Of a stretch of 21,946 nucleotides of DNA, positions 1 through 7,465 are shown piece by piece. A model generated the notes under the pieces. It was given only the letters and a program-made list of their open reading frames with translations. It ran no database searches and was not told where the DNA came from. Positions within the stretch are counted from its first letter, which is position 1. Each line of letters opens with the position of its first letter. The DNA lies in contig NZ_CALHII010000129.1 of assembly GCF_938030815.1 (NCBI RefSeq), positions 1-21,946 on the forward strand, written 5' to 3'. A program made the position numbers and the translations under genes. This DNA is from an uncultured Campylobacter sp. (GTDB taxonomy: Bacteria; Campylobacterota; Campylobacteria; Campylobacterales; Campylobacteraceae).

Positions 1-1083
1 CCGCGCCCTGACGTGCTGTTTTTGGACGAACCGACGAACAACCTCGATATCGACGCCATTTCGTGGCTCGAGTTTGAGCTAAATCGCCACACGGGCACGC
101 TCGTGGTCATCAGCCACGACCGCCACTTTTTAAACCGCGTCTGCACGGACATCCTCGACGTTGATTTTAGGCGGGTGCGCGAATTTAGCGGCAATTACGA
201 CGACTGGTTTATCGCGTCCAATCTCACCCTCAAACAGGCGCAGTTCGAACGCGAGAAAAAGCTCAAAGAAAAGGCGGAGCTTGAAAAATTTATCGCTCGT
301 TTCAGCGCCAACGCAAGCAAAGCAAAGCAGGCCACGAGCCGCCAAAAACAGCTCGACAAGCTCGATCTTAGCGAGCTTGCGACCTCTTCGCGCAGGGAGC
401 CTAGCATTTTATTCAAGCCCGCGCGCGAGATCGGTAATGAAATTTTGGAGCTAAGCGGCGTGGATATGAGCTTCGGCGAGATTCAAATTTTGAAAAATTT
501 TAATCTCAAGCTCGCTCACGGCGATAAGATCGGCATCATCGGGCGAAACGGCGTGGGCAAAAGCACGCTTTGCAAGATCATCATGGGCGAGCTCGCGCCT
601 CTTAGCGGCAAGGTGCACATGGGCGCCACGATCGAGCCCGGGTACTTCGCGCAGGATACGAATAATAAAATTTCAGGCGAGCTCAAGCTCTACGAATATC
701 TGCAAAGCCCGCAAAATAGGGATCTGGATGAAATTCGCAAATGCCTTGGACGTATGCTTTTTAGCGGCGCGGAGCAGGAGAAAAGCGTGGGCAGCCTAAG
801 CGGCGGCGAGAAACACCGCGTGATGCTAAGCAAGCTAATGCTGCAACGCCCGAACCTGCTAGTGCTCGACGAGCCCAACAACCACCTTGATCTCGAGGCG
901 ATCATCGCGCTTGGCGAGGCGCTGTATAACTTCGCGGGCTGCGCGATCTGCGTGAGCCACGATCGCGAGCTCATCGACGCGTTTGCAAATAGAATTTTGC
1001 ACCTCAAAGGAGGCGGCGAAATCGTCGATTTTAGGGGCACTTACGAGGAGTATCGCGAGAGCTTGGGAGCGAGCGATGATTGA
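1..1083 (+). CDS. ABC-F family ATPase, YbiT-like (5' end outside window)
   Basis: The reading frame is open from base 1, so this is the C-terminal part of a longer protein. It enters at the Walker B of the first ABC domain (LFLDEPTNNLD) and its H-switch (VVISHDRHFLNR). A Lys/Glu-rich helical linker follows at about residues 70-125. The second ABC domain is complete: Walker A GRNGVGKST, signature LSGGE, Walker B LLVLDEPNNHLD and CVSHDRE. There are no membrane segments, as expected for ABC-F proteins, which are soluble and act on the ribosome rather than in transport. Linker and second-domain wording (ILFKPAREIGNEILEL, KSVGSLSGGEKHRVM) look closest to the YbiT branch. Its 3' end overlaps thiS by 8 bp, which suggests translational coupling. 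The second Walker B has Asn where Thr is usual (DEPNNHLD). Family assignment is firm; the subgroup is inferred. Confidence 0.93.
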   Translation, partial: PRPDVLFLDEPTNNLDIDAISWLEFELNRHTGTLVVISHDRHFLNRVCTDILDVDFRRVREFSGNYDDWFIASNLTLKQAQFEREKKLKEKAELEKFIARFSANASKAKQATSRQKQLDKLDLSELATSSRREPSILFKPAREIGNEILELSGVDMSFGEIQILKNFNLKLAHGDKIGIIGRNGVGKSTLCKIIMGELAPLSGKVHMGATIEPGYFAQDTNNKISGELKLYEYLQSPQNRDLDEIRKCLGRMLFSGAEQEKSVGSLSGGEKHRVMLSKLMLQRPNLLVLDEPNNHLDLEAIIALGEALYNFAGCAICVSHDRELIDAFANRILHLKGGGEIVDFRGTYEEYRESLGASDD

Positions 1084-1279
1084 GATCTGCGTAAACGGCG
1101 AACGGCTACAGCTGGCGCAGGATATGAGTGTGAGCGAGTTTTTGCGCCGGCGCGGACACGATCTGCGCCTAGTAGCGCTCGAGCGCGACGGCGAAATTTT
1201 AAAAAAGCAGGAGTGGGAGCGCACGCAGATCTCAAGCGGCAAAAAATATGAGATCGTCGAGTTCGTAGGCGGCGGCTGA
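1076..1279 (+). CDS. thiS: Sulfur carrier protein ThiS
   Basis: A 67-residue beta-grasp protein starting MIEICVNGERLQL and ending EIVEFVGGG. The C-terminal Gly-Gly is the hallmark of ThiS, where it is adenylated by ThiF and converted to a thiocarboxylate that donates sulfur for the thiazole ring made by ThiG. The length fits the family (about 65-67 aa). The ATG at 1076 lies inside the end of the ABC-F gene, so ribosomes finishing that gene could restart here; an upstream in-frame start at 983 would add a non-homologous extension and is less likely. It is the first gene of the thiS-thiF-thiG-thiH-thiE order known from Campylobacter jejuni, but here thiF lies 1.25 kb further on. Confidence 0.9.
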   Translation: MIEICVNGERLQLAQDMSVSEFLRRRGHDLRLVALERDGEILKKQEWERTQISSGKKYEIVEFVGGG

Positions 1280-2526
1280 GGTCGGGGCTTTGAATTGCGT
1301 TAAAAATTATGGCGACCGAGGTTTAAATCCGCGCTGAAGTTGCTAAATTTAAGCGATACGGCGACACAGCGGCTGGGGCTTAAAATTTGCACGCGCGTCG
1401 TTGAAATTTTAAGCGCGTAGCGTCGCAGCTGCATAAATAGACGCAGCGGAGACATAGCGGCGTTTGGGTTTTTAAATTGGAAGCCGCGGTAGCCTGGCGC
1501 TTGCGGCGAGCTTTTAAATTTTGCAAGCGAATTGAGCTGCGGGCGGCCTAACGCAGGAGTTTTAAAATTCGCTCCGCGGCGATAGAGTTTAAATTTTATT
1601 GCGGCAGCCGAACGTTAATTTGCGTCGCCAGCTGCGGCTGCAGGGTGTGGGTTTCAAAACTGCGTCGGCGCTACAAGCTTGAGCGCATGGCTTTAAAATT
1701 TATGCCGAAGTTGCGGGCTTTGGGCGCGAGGTTTTAAAATTTACCCCGGGATTTCTGCCGTCGTGCACTCTAAGACGTATGCTGCGACGTACCGCTTTTT
1801 CGTTGGTTCGGTTCGGCTGAAAATTTTAAATTTAGCCGCAGCGCGGATTTGTTCGGGCGTTTAGCAGCTTTTAAATTCGGCGGATCACTCTAGCGCTTCT
1901 CGACTTTAAATTTAACCGATAAGTTGGGTTAATGCGCTAAATTTAGCGGATTTGGCTTGCGCGCGTTTAGGTTTAAGCTAATATTTGGCGATGAGATTGT
2001 GAAATTCAGTAGATTTGATTCGCACGCTGTATGCGGATAGCGGCGCATCGTGAGCTTTTCGCATACAGCGCGATTCGATAAGGCAAAACGCTCGCACGAC
2101 GCGCGCGGTAAAAGGGGCTTGCGTCCGTGAAATTTATATAACGGACGATAAATTTTTTTAAAGAGCGCTAAAATGGGCTGAAGCAAAAGTACGCGATACG
2201 GTGCTGAAATTTTATCGATTGGGCTTGCTTCGGGTTTACGCGCGATTGATCGTAGCGTTTCGCTAGTCGCAAGACGAAGCACACTTGCGTTAAGCTCAAG
2301 TGCGGCGCGCTCGTTAAATTTAGCTTCATCGCGGTGCGAATCGGTCTTTTGCGGTAAGTATAAACCGCTACCGTGCGAAGTGGACCGATGAAGCGGCCGA
2401 TTTGTGCACTTTGCTAGGTTGTAAAATCCTTAAAATTTGCAATCTAACACGATGCAATGAAGGGCACAGGGTCGAAGCTCGCGCGGCGAGGCTCGGGCGC
2501 GCAAAAAGATAAAATTTAGGATCAAA
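1280..2526 (+). other. Long gene-free stretch between thiS and thiF
   Basis: No supportable gene on either strand. Up to about 1920 the DNA is dominated by AAATTT-type motifs in a GC-rich background; I count about ten AAATTT hexamers from 1340 to 1920, where chance would give well under one. From 2020 to 2400 the motif is sparser and inverted repeats cluster. A 117-residue open frame on the minus strand (1929-2282) shows no recognisable family and is not called. The thiF ribosome-binding site (TAGGA, 2517-2521) closes the stretch. Confidence 0.7.
2026..2393. repeat. Cluster of four inverted repeats upstream of thiF
   Basis: Four stem-loops can be read directly. GCTGTATGCG (2026-2035) pairs with CGCATACAGC (2060-2069). 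CGTCCGT (2122-2128) pairs with ACGGACG (2141-2147), followed shortly by a T-tract. CACTTG (2282-2287) pairs with CAAGTG (2297-2302). CTTCATCG (2324-2331) pairs with CGATGAAG (2386-2393). The last one encloses a competing pair, ATCGGTC (2340-2346) with GACCGAT (2383-2389), and an inner hairpin GCGGT/ACCGC (2351-2355, 2364-2368). This could be a structured leader or small RNA, or debris. No thiamine riboswitch core is visible. Confidence 0.5.
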
Positions 2527-3321
2527 ATGCAGATAAAATTAAACGGCAAAGCTTACGAAACGGGCGCGAGCGATCTTGAGGGGCTGAAGCGCGAGGTTAA
2601 ATTTAGCGGTGAGATCGCCGTGATAAACGGCTATGCGAGCAAGCAAAACTGCGAGCTGAAGGCGGGCGACGAGCTCTTTTTGCTTGCCCGCGGTGCTGAT
2701 CTGGCGCCGCAGGAGCTTCGCGAGCTGATGCTTGCTCGCAACGCCCCTGCCGTAAATGAGGCGCTGCAAGGCTCGCGCGTGGCGATCTGCGGGCTCGGCG
2801 GGCTCGGCTCAAACGTCGCGATCCTGCTTGCGCGCGTAGGCGTGGGCGAGCTCTTTTTGATCGACTTTGACGTCGTCGAGCCGACCAACCTCAACCGCCA
2901 GCAGTACGAGATCAGCGATCTTTACAAGCCCAAAACGGCCGCTCTGCGCGAAAAAATCGCGCGCATAAACCCGTTCGTACGCGTGCAAACCTTAAACGAG
3001 CGACTTACCGCGCAAAACGTAGCCGAAATTTTAAAAAACGAGCGTATAATTTGCGAGTGCTTCGACGACGCGGCGGCGAAAGCGATGATTTTCGATGCGC
3101 TCGGCGGCACGGATCGCTTTTTGATCTGCGCTAGCGGTATGGCTGGCAGCGGCGGCGGCAACGAGATCCGCACGACGCGGCTCGGCAAAAACGTCTTTGT
3201 CTGCGGCGACTGCAAAAGCGCCGCGGCTCAGGGCGTGGGACTGCTCGCGCCGCGCGTGGCGATCTGCGCCGCACATCAGGCAAACGTCGCGCTTAGGCTG
3301 ATTTTGGGCGAGGAGGGCTAG
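2527..3321 (+). CDS. thiF: ThiS adenylyltransferase ThiF with N-terminal ubiquitin-like domain
   Basis: A 264-residue E1-like enzyme that activates the ThiS C-terminus with ATP for thiazole synthesis. Residues 1-56 form a ThiS-like beta-grasp segment (MQIKLNGK...INGY...GDELFLL) without a terminal Gly-Gly, so it is probably structural rather than a carrier. The Rossmann/E1 core follows: nucleotide loop GLGGLGS (89-95), DFDVVEPTNLNRQQ (113-126, with the conserved Asp and Arg), and ICECFDD near residue 175. Only one CxxC (CGDC, 226-229) is visible, so the MoeB-type four-cysteine zinc site is absent, as in the short ThiF family. TAGGA sits 5 bases before the ATG. The gene stands alone between gene-free stretches of 1.25 and 0.43 kb, although it is normally packed against thiS and thiG. 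Confidence 0.92.
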   Translation: MQIKLNGKAYETGASDLEGLKREVKFSGEIAVINGYASKQNCELKAGDELFLLARGADLAPQELRELMLARNAPAVNEALQGSRVAICGLGGLGSNVAILLARVGVGELFLIDFDVVEPTNLNRQQYEISDLYKPKTAALREKIARINPFVRVQTLNERLTAQNVAEILKNERIICECFDDAAAKAMIFDALGGTDRFLICASGMAGSGGGNEIRTTRLGKNVFVCGDCKSAAAQGVGLLAPRVAICAAHQANVALRLILGEEG

Positions 3322-3749
3322 GCCTGGCCGCTCATCGCGCGCCTGCATTTCTAAATTTACGCGCCTTTGTGCATTGCCGCTAAATTTAAGCCTCGCGCGA
3401 TCATTTTGAGAAGCAGAGGGTGTTTCGGCGATATACGGCGCGTTTAAAAACGGTATGAAATTTACCGCGCGCCGAGCAAATTTAGCCGCGTCGTATAAAT
3501 TTAAAACTGCGCTCCGGCATAAAATTTTAAACAGCACTTTGAAATTTTACGCTGTCTGTCTGCGACATAAAATTTGACGGGAAATTTTAGAGCCTCGATA
3601 CGGCGTCGTGCAGCGTGTAAAACGGCGTATAGAAGCAGGGCGCGCAATCTGTGCCGTAATCTCGCGCTGTGTATAATGCGCCGCGCAAGCACTGATATTG
3701 CGCTATTTGCGCCGTATGCGAAAATAAAATTTAAACTAAAGAGGATAGA
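3322..3749 (+). other. Gene-free gap between thiF and thiG
   Basis: About 430 bases rich in AAATTT and AAATTTTA motifs and without a credible gene. A 63-codon frame on each strand is short, low-complexity and unsupported. It contains a -10-like box at 3672-3677 and ends with the thiG ribosome-binding site GAGGA (3741-3745). Confidence 0.65.
3672..3677 (+). promoter_or_regulatory. Putative sigma70 -10 box for thiG
   Basis: The sequence is TGTGTATAAT, a perfect TATAAT preceded by TG, about 73 bases before the thiG start. Campylobacter promoters usually rely on an extended -10 with weak -35 conservation. It would give thiG its own transcription now that it is separated from thiF. Confidence 0.45.
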
Positions 3750-4511
3750 ATGGACGATAAACTGATCTTAGGCGGCAAGGAGTTTAGCTCGCGCCTGATA
3801 ATGGGCTCTGGCAAGTTCGATCACGCGATGATCGACGCCTGCGTGCGGCACGCGGGCTGCGAGATCGTCACGCTTGCGCTGCGCCGCGTAAACGAAAGCA
3901 AGAGCCGCAATATCTTGGATTTCATCCCCCGCGGCGTCACGCTGCTGCCGAACACCAGCGGCGCGCGAAACGCCGAGGAGGCGCTGCGGATCGCACGGCT
4001 CGCGCGCGAGCTAGGCTGCGGCGACTTCGTAAAGATCGAGATCATAGGCGACAGCAAATACCTTCTGCCCGACAACACTGAGACGATCAAGGCCTGCGAG
4101 GTCCTGGCACGCGAGGGCTTCGTGCCGCTTGTCTACATGCACGCCGATCTGTGCGTCGCTCGTGATCTGGTAAGCGCAGGAGCCGCCGCCGTGATGCCTC
4201 TGGCCGCGCCGATCGGCTCCAACCGCGGGCTGATGATGCGCGGGATGATCGAAATTTTGCTAGACGAAATCGACGTGCCGATCATCGTAGATGCGGGGCT
4301 CGGCGCGCCTAGCGAGGCCTGCGAGGCGATGCAGATGGGCTGCGCTGCGGTGATGGTAAATACGGCGATCGCCACGAGCGGGGATCTGGCGCTGATGGCG
4401 CGGGCGTTTGCGCTCGGCGTGCAGGCAGGGCGCGATGCCTATCTGGCGGGGCTCGGCGCCGTTTCTAAGACAGCCTGCGCAAGCTCGCCGCTAACGGGAT
4501 TTTTGAGATAG
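3750..4511 (+). CDS. thiG: Thiazole synthase ThiG
   Basis: A 253-residue cytoplasmic TIM-barrel enzyme that condenses deoxyxylulose 5-phosphate, dehydroglycine and ThiS thiocarboxylate into thiazole phosphate. Visible family motifs are SRLIMGSGKF near the N-terminus, LPNTSGARNAEEALRIARLA, and FVKIEIIGDSKYLLPD, in which Lys95 is the expected Schiff-base residue. PLVYMHAD, MPLAAPIGSNRG, PIIVDAGLGAPSEA and VMVNTAIA follow. Length matches the family, with no insert, unlike ThiE in the same locus. The start is fixed by GAGGA five bases upstream. It is followed not by thiH but by an inverted Sel1-repeat gene. Confidence 0.96.
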   Translation: MDDKLILGGKEFSSRLIMGSGKFDHAMIDACVRHAGCEIVTLALRRVNESKSRNILDFIPRGVTLLPNTSGARNAEEALRIARLARELGCGDFVKIEIIGDSKYLLPDNTETIKACEVLAREGFVPLVYMHADLCVARDLVSAGAAAVMPLAAPIGSNRGLMMRGMIEILLDEIDVPIIVDAGLGAPSEACEAMQMGCAAVMVNTAIATSGDLALMARAFALGVQAGRDAYLAGLGAVSKTACASSPLTGFLR

Positions 4512-4813
4512 CGGTTAAAATTTTAAACGCGCCTGGTTGTGTGAGCCGCGTTTTTTGCGCCGAATTTGCATTTCTTGGGTTTGTATAGATACATATCGCG
4601 CAAGGTTTTTGCGCCATGTGAGTTAAATCTCAGCACACTTTGTTAAGCCCTATGCCGAACGATATAAATTCCGCATTTCGCTAGGCATCTTAAAGTGTAG
4701 TGGCGAAAAGTATAATTTGGCAGCGGCGTAGCACGCAGCAGGCTCGGCGATCAAATTTTAAAATTTAATCGGGCTAGGTAGCCTGATCGAGAGAAACCCG
4801 ATTGATCGGCGGG
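4512..4813 (+). other. Gene-free gap after thiG with a long imperfect inverted repeat
   Basis: No gene is visible. At 4635-4698 an imperfect inverted repeat can be drawn: ACACT (4635-4639) with AGTGT (4694-4698), TTAAG (4643-4647) with CTTAA (4689-4693), and ATGCC plus CGAA (4652-4659) with TTCG plus GGCAT (4677-4688, CTA bulge). This is longer than a simple terminator. thiG reads into it and the Sel1 gene reads towards it from the other side, so it could be a bidirectional terminator, a small RNA or an element remnant. Confidence 0.5.
4767..4803 (-). terminator. Possible terminator of the Sel1-repeat gene
   Basis: AATCGGG (4767-4773) and CCCGATT (4797-4803) form a 7-bp perfect stem just past the minus-strand stop codon at 4814. 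On that strand it is followed by AAATTTTAAAATTT rather than a pure T-tract. The loop is long (23 nt), so the call is tentative. Confidence 0.35.
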
Positions 4814-5431
4814 CTATTTTAGCATGTCGTATTTATCGCAGTATTCTCGTAAAGAGTCTTTATCGTAGCCGAATAACCCTGGGTGTTTTTTGCCCATTTC
4901 GCAGGCCTTTTGATAGTATTGTGTCGCCCTTGCTCTGTCGCCACCTGCTTCAAGAACTGAAGCAAAATTCCCGCACGCCATCCAACTTCCCGCATCGCAG
5001 GCTCTTCTGGCATATCCCATAGCCCGCGTCATATCCATTTTAATCCCTTTACCATTTGCATACATATAACCTAAATTGTTGCAGCCGTCTGCATATCCGC
5101 CGTCGCAAGCTTTATCGAATAGTTCGACAGCCTTTTTATAATCTTTTTTCACCCCTTTGCCACCATGATACATTGCTCCCAAATCCGAGCAAGCTACATA
5201 ATCGTTTCCGTCGCAAGCCTTTTTAAAGTAGTAAAGTGCTTTTTTATAATCCCTATCGGATGCGTTTCCCCCGAACAAGGTCGGATTTTTATAAAGAGCG
5301 CCGGCGTAACTGCAAGCCTCAAAATCACCTGCTTCGCAATTTTGCTCAAATTGTTTAACTTGCTCTTTGCTAAAAGTTATGCCAAAAGCCAAAGAGCCCA
5401 ACAGGGCTAAACCTAAGATGATTTTTTTCAT
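4814..5431 (-). CDS. Secreted cysteine-rich Sel1-repeat (Hcp-like) protein
   Basis: A 205-residue protein beginning with a signal peptide (MKKIILGLALLGSLAFG). The mature part consists of Sel1-like helix-turn-helix repeats of about 36 residues with motifs such as YKKALYYFKKAC, LGAMYHGGKGVKKDYKKAVELFDKAC and LGYMYANGKGI. Four cysteine pairs spaced C-x7-C (for example CDGNDYVAC and CDGGYADGC) mark the Helicobacter/Campylobacter Hcp type, where each pair is a disulfide stapling a repeat. A fifth, longer Cys pair lies near the C-terminus. It is probably periplasmic or secreted; the function of such proteins is mostly unknown. Its DNA looks more AT-rich than its neighbours, and it lies in reverse orientation inside the thi gene series, which suggests later insertion. 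Confidence 0.9.
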   Translation of the reverse strand: MKKIILGLALLGSLAFGITFSKEQVKQFEQNCEAGDFEACSYAGALYKNPTLFGGNASDRDYKKALYYFKKACDGNDYVACSDLGAMYHGGKGVKKDYKKAVELFDKACDGGYADGCNNLGYMYANGKGIKMDMTRAMGYARRACDAGSWMACGNFASVLEAGGDRARATQYYQKACEMGKKHPGLFGYDKDSLREYCDKYDMLK

Positions 5432-5435
5432 TACT

Positions 5436-5461
5436 TCTCCTTAAAATTTTACGAAAGTATA
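5436..5461 (-). promoter_or_regulatory. Promoter -10 and ribosome-binding site of the Sel1-repeat gene
   Basis: On the minus strand TATACT (5461-5456) resembles a -10 box and AAGGAGA (5442-5436) is a strong Shine-Dalgarno sequence four bases before the ATG at 5431. They are so close that any leader would be very short, about 20 nt. Confidence 0.5.
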
Positions 5462-5541
5462 TTCTTTCATCTTTTAATAATCACTAAAATTTAAAATGCG
5501 AACGGGGCGCTCCGTTTTAAAATTTTTTACCGAAATCCTGC

Positions 5542-5547
5542 TAAAAT
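5542..5547 (+). promoter_or_regulatory. Putative -10 box for thiH
   Basis: TGCTAAAATG resembles an extended -10 box about 100 bases before thiH. Because the upstream gene is inverted, thiH and thiE need a promoter in this 220-base divergent region; this is the best candidate seen. Confidence 0.35.
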
Positions 5548-5649
5548 GCGCTTCTAAACCAAACGAAAAGAAACTTTGCGACGCCTAAATTTACACGCAA
5601 AAATGTGCCGTGTGGAATTTAAATGAAAATTTAAAAGGAAAATTTAAAG

Positions 5650-6783
5650 ATGATGGGGATCGGCTATTTAGCGGGCATGGAGGATATCGGAAGCGAGATG
5701 ATGGAGCACACGCTTGCTCTGCGCGAGGGCTTTTGCGAGGAGGCGAGCGAGGCTGACGTGCAAAGGGCGATCGGCGCGAAAAATAGAAGTCTGCGCGATT
5801 TTGCCGCGCTACTAAGCGTGCGCGCAGGCGAGCATTTGGAGCAGATCGCGCAAGCTGCAGCGCGCGAGAAGGCGGCGCATTTTGGCAGCAACATCGCCGT
5901 TTTCACGCCGATTTACATTTCAAACTACTGCGACAATCTGTGCGTTTACTGCGGCTTTAACTGCAAAAACAAAATCGCGCGCGCAAGGCTCGATGAGGCG
6001 CAGCTAAAGGCGGAGTTTGAGGCGATAGCGGCGAGCGGGCTGGAGGAAATTTTGATCCTCACGGGCGAGAGCGAGAAAAACAGCCCCGTGCGCTACATCG
6101 GGCGCGCCTGCGAGCTCGCGCGGCAGTATTTTAAGGTAATCGGCGTCGAAATTTATCCGCTAAACTCCGCTGATTACGCCTATCTGCACGCTTGCGGCGT
6201 CGATTTCGTTACCGTTTTTCAAGAAACCTACGACCCCGCGCGCTACGCGCAGCTGCATCTTGCGGGCAACAAGCGGGTTTTTGCGTATCGCTTCGCAGCT
6301 CAAGAGCGCGCGATTAGAGGCGGTATGCGCGGCGTGGGCTTTGCGGCGCTTTTGGGGCTCGGAGACTTCCGCCGCGATGCCTTTGCCACGGGTGTGCACG
6401 CGTGGCTGCTTCAGCGCAAGTACCCGCGCGCCGAGACCTCCTTTTCGGTGCCGCGCCTGCGCCCGATCATCAACAACGACAAAATAAACCCGAAAGACGT
6501 CGGCGAGCGCGAGCTACTGCAGGTGATGTGCGCGTATCGGCTGCTGCTGCCAAGTGCGCAAATCACGATCTCCACGCGCGAGAGAGCGGGCTTCCGCGAT
6601 AATGCGATCAGGATCGCGGCAAGTAAAATTTCGGCGGGCGTAAGCGTGGGTATCGGCGGGCACAGCGAGCAGAGGGGCGACGAGCAGTTTGAGATCAGCG
6701 ACGCGCGCAGCGTAAGCGAGGTCTGCGAGGCGATCCGCGCAGACGGGCTGCAGCCGCTGATGAGTGAGTATATCTATGTCTAA
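5650..6783 (+). CDS. thiH: 2-iminoacetate synthase ThiH (radical SAM tyrosine lyase)
   Basis: A 377-residue radical-SAM enzyme that splits tyrosine to dehydroglycine (2-iminoacetate) and p-cresol, supplying the glycine-derived part of the thiazole. The iron-sulfur motif is C94-x3-C98-x2-C101 (CDNLCVYC), preceded by FTPIYISNYC as in ThiH. Further landmarks are LTGESEKNSP, the VEIYPLNSADY region, TVFQETYDP, FAALLGLGDFRRDAF and PRLRPI. Length is normal. AAGGAA lies nine bases before the ATG at 5650; a second ATG at 5653 is equally possible. It is separated from thiG by the inverted Sel1 gene and overlaps the next ORF by 8 bp. Confidence 0.95.
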   Translation: MMGIGYLAGMEDIGSEMMEHTLALREGFCEEASEADVQRAIGAKNRSLRDFAALLSVRAGEHLEQIAQAAAREKAAHFGSNIAVFTPIYISNYCDNLCVYCGFNCKNKIARARLDEAQLKAEFEAIAASGLEEILILTGESEKNSPVRYIGRACELARQYFKVIGVEIYPLNSADYAYLHACGVDFVTVFQETYDPARYAQLHLAGNKRVFAYRFAAQERAIRGGMRGVGFAALLGLGDFRRDAFATGVHAWLLQRKYPRAETSFSVPRLRPIINNDKINPKDVGERELLQVMCAYRLLLPSAQITISTRERAGFRDNAIRIAASKISAGVSVGIGGHSEQRGDEQFEISDARSVSEVCEAIRADGLQPLMSEYIYV

Positions 6784-7465
6784 AAGCGCGGATATGCGAG
6801 CTTGCGCCGCGAAACTTCAGCACGAGAGGCTTGCTTCGGCGGCGAAATTTTTAGAATTTTATGCGGCGAAATTCTGCGCTCGCATGGGTAAAATTTGCAA
6901 TGCCTTTTTAAGAGGCGAGATTTGCGGTGCGTTACTTGCGGGCAGATTTGGTGCCGCTAGACGCAGCAAAATTCGTAGCGCAAAATATGGTGCTGAGTTT
7001 TGCAGTGCTGCACGCCGCGATAAAATTTATGGCGTTATGGCGGATAATAAAATTTTAGGCACCGCGTTAGCGGGCGTTAGGAATTTTGGACTCAAAAATG
7101 CGCGTGTAAATTTGAGGCCTAGGAACACATACGAGGATTTAAAATTTAAAGGTAGCGCAAATTTCGAGCCCGCGGGTGACGTAAATTTTAAATTTAAAAA
7201 CGGCGCGAGCTTTGGGTTCTTATGCAGCGGCAACGCAAGGTCGCTAAAATCGAGGAGCTGGGCGAACGCTTTGAGCCTTAGCGCTGCGGCGGAAATTTTA
7301 GACCTTGTTTCGGCGGGCGAAATTTTGAAATATGGCGTGACGGCGGGGATTTCGGCGCTCGCCCTAGCAAGTAAAATTTTAATCCCTAGCATCGCAGGCG
7401 AAATTTTAAATTTTAGCGCGGCGCCACGCACGGATGTTGAGTTTAAAGGAGCGGGCACATGCTAG
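6776..7465 (+). CDS. Low-complexity ORF of unknown function between thiH and thiE
   Basis: A 229-codon open frame starting ATG TCT AAA at 6776, 8 bp inside the end of thiH, and ending 7 bp inside thiE. The nested overlaps suggest coupled translation. The product is basic and repetitive, rich in Ala, Lys, Phe, Gly, Ser and Ile, with recurrent short motifs (AAKF, GKI, GEI, SKI, AEIL) that mostly arise from AAATTT and AAATTTTA motifs in the DNA. There is no signal peptide, membrane segment or recognisable domain, and no strict repeat period. It could be a real but fast-evolving protein, or a simple-sequence expansion kept open by chance or by coupling to thiE. C. jejuni has no gene here that I know of. 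Confidence 0.4.
   Translation: MSKSADMRACAAKLQHERLASAAKFLEFYAAKFCARMGKICNAFLRGEICGALLAGRFGAARRSKIRSAKYGAEFCSAARRDKIYGVMADNKILGTALAGVRNFGLKNARVNLRPRNTYEDLKFKGSANFEPAGDVNFKFKNGASFGFLCSGNARSLKSRSWANALSLSAAAEILDLVSAGEILKYGVTAGISALALASKILIPSIAGEILNFSAAPRTDVEFKGAGTC

Noticed and set aside
1929..2282. 117-codon open frame on the minus strand in the thiS-thiF gap
   Set aside because: No recognisable motif or ribosome-binding site, and it runs through inverted repeats; likely chance openness.
3031..3537. 168-codon minus-strand frame over the end of thiF
   Set aside because: Mostly antisense to the convincing thiF gene; composition reflects that gene's codon bias.
4767..4803. CCTGATCGAGAGAAACCC as part of a thiamine riboswitch
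   Set aside because: Only a CCTGATC fragment matches; the CTGAGA helix and the rest of the TPP core are absent.
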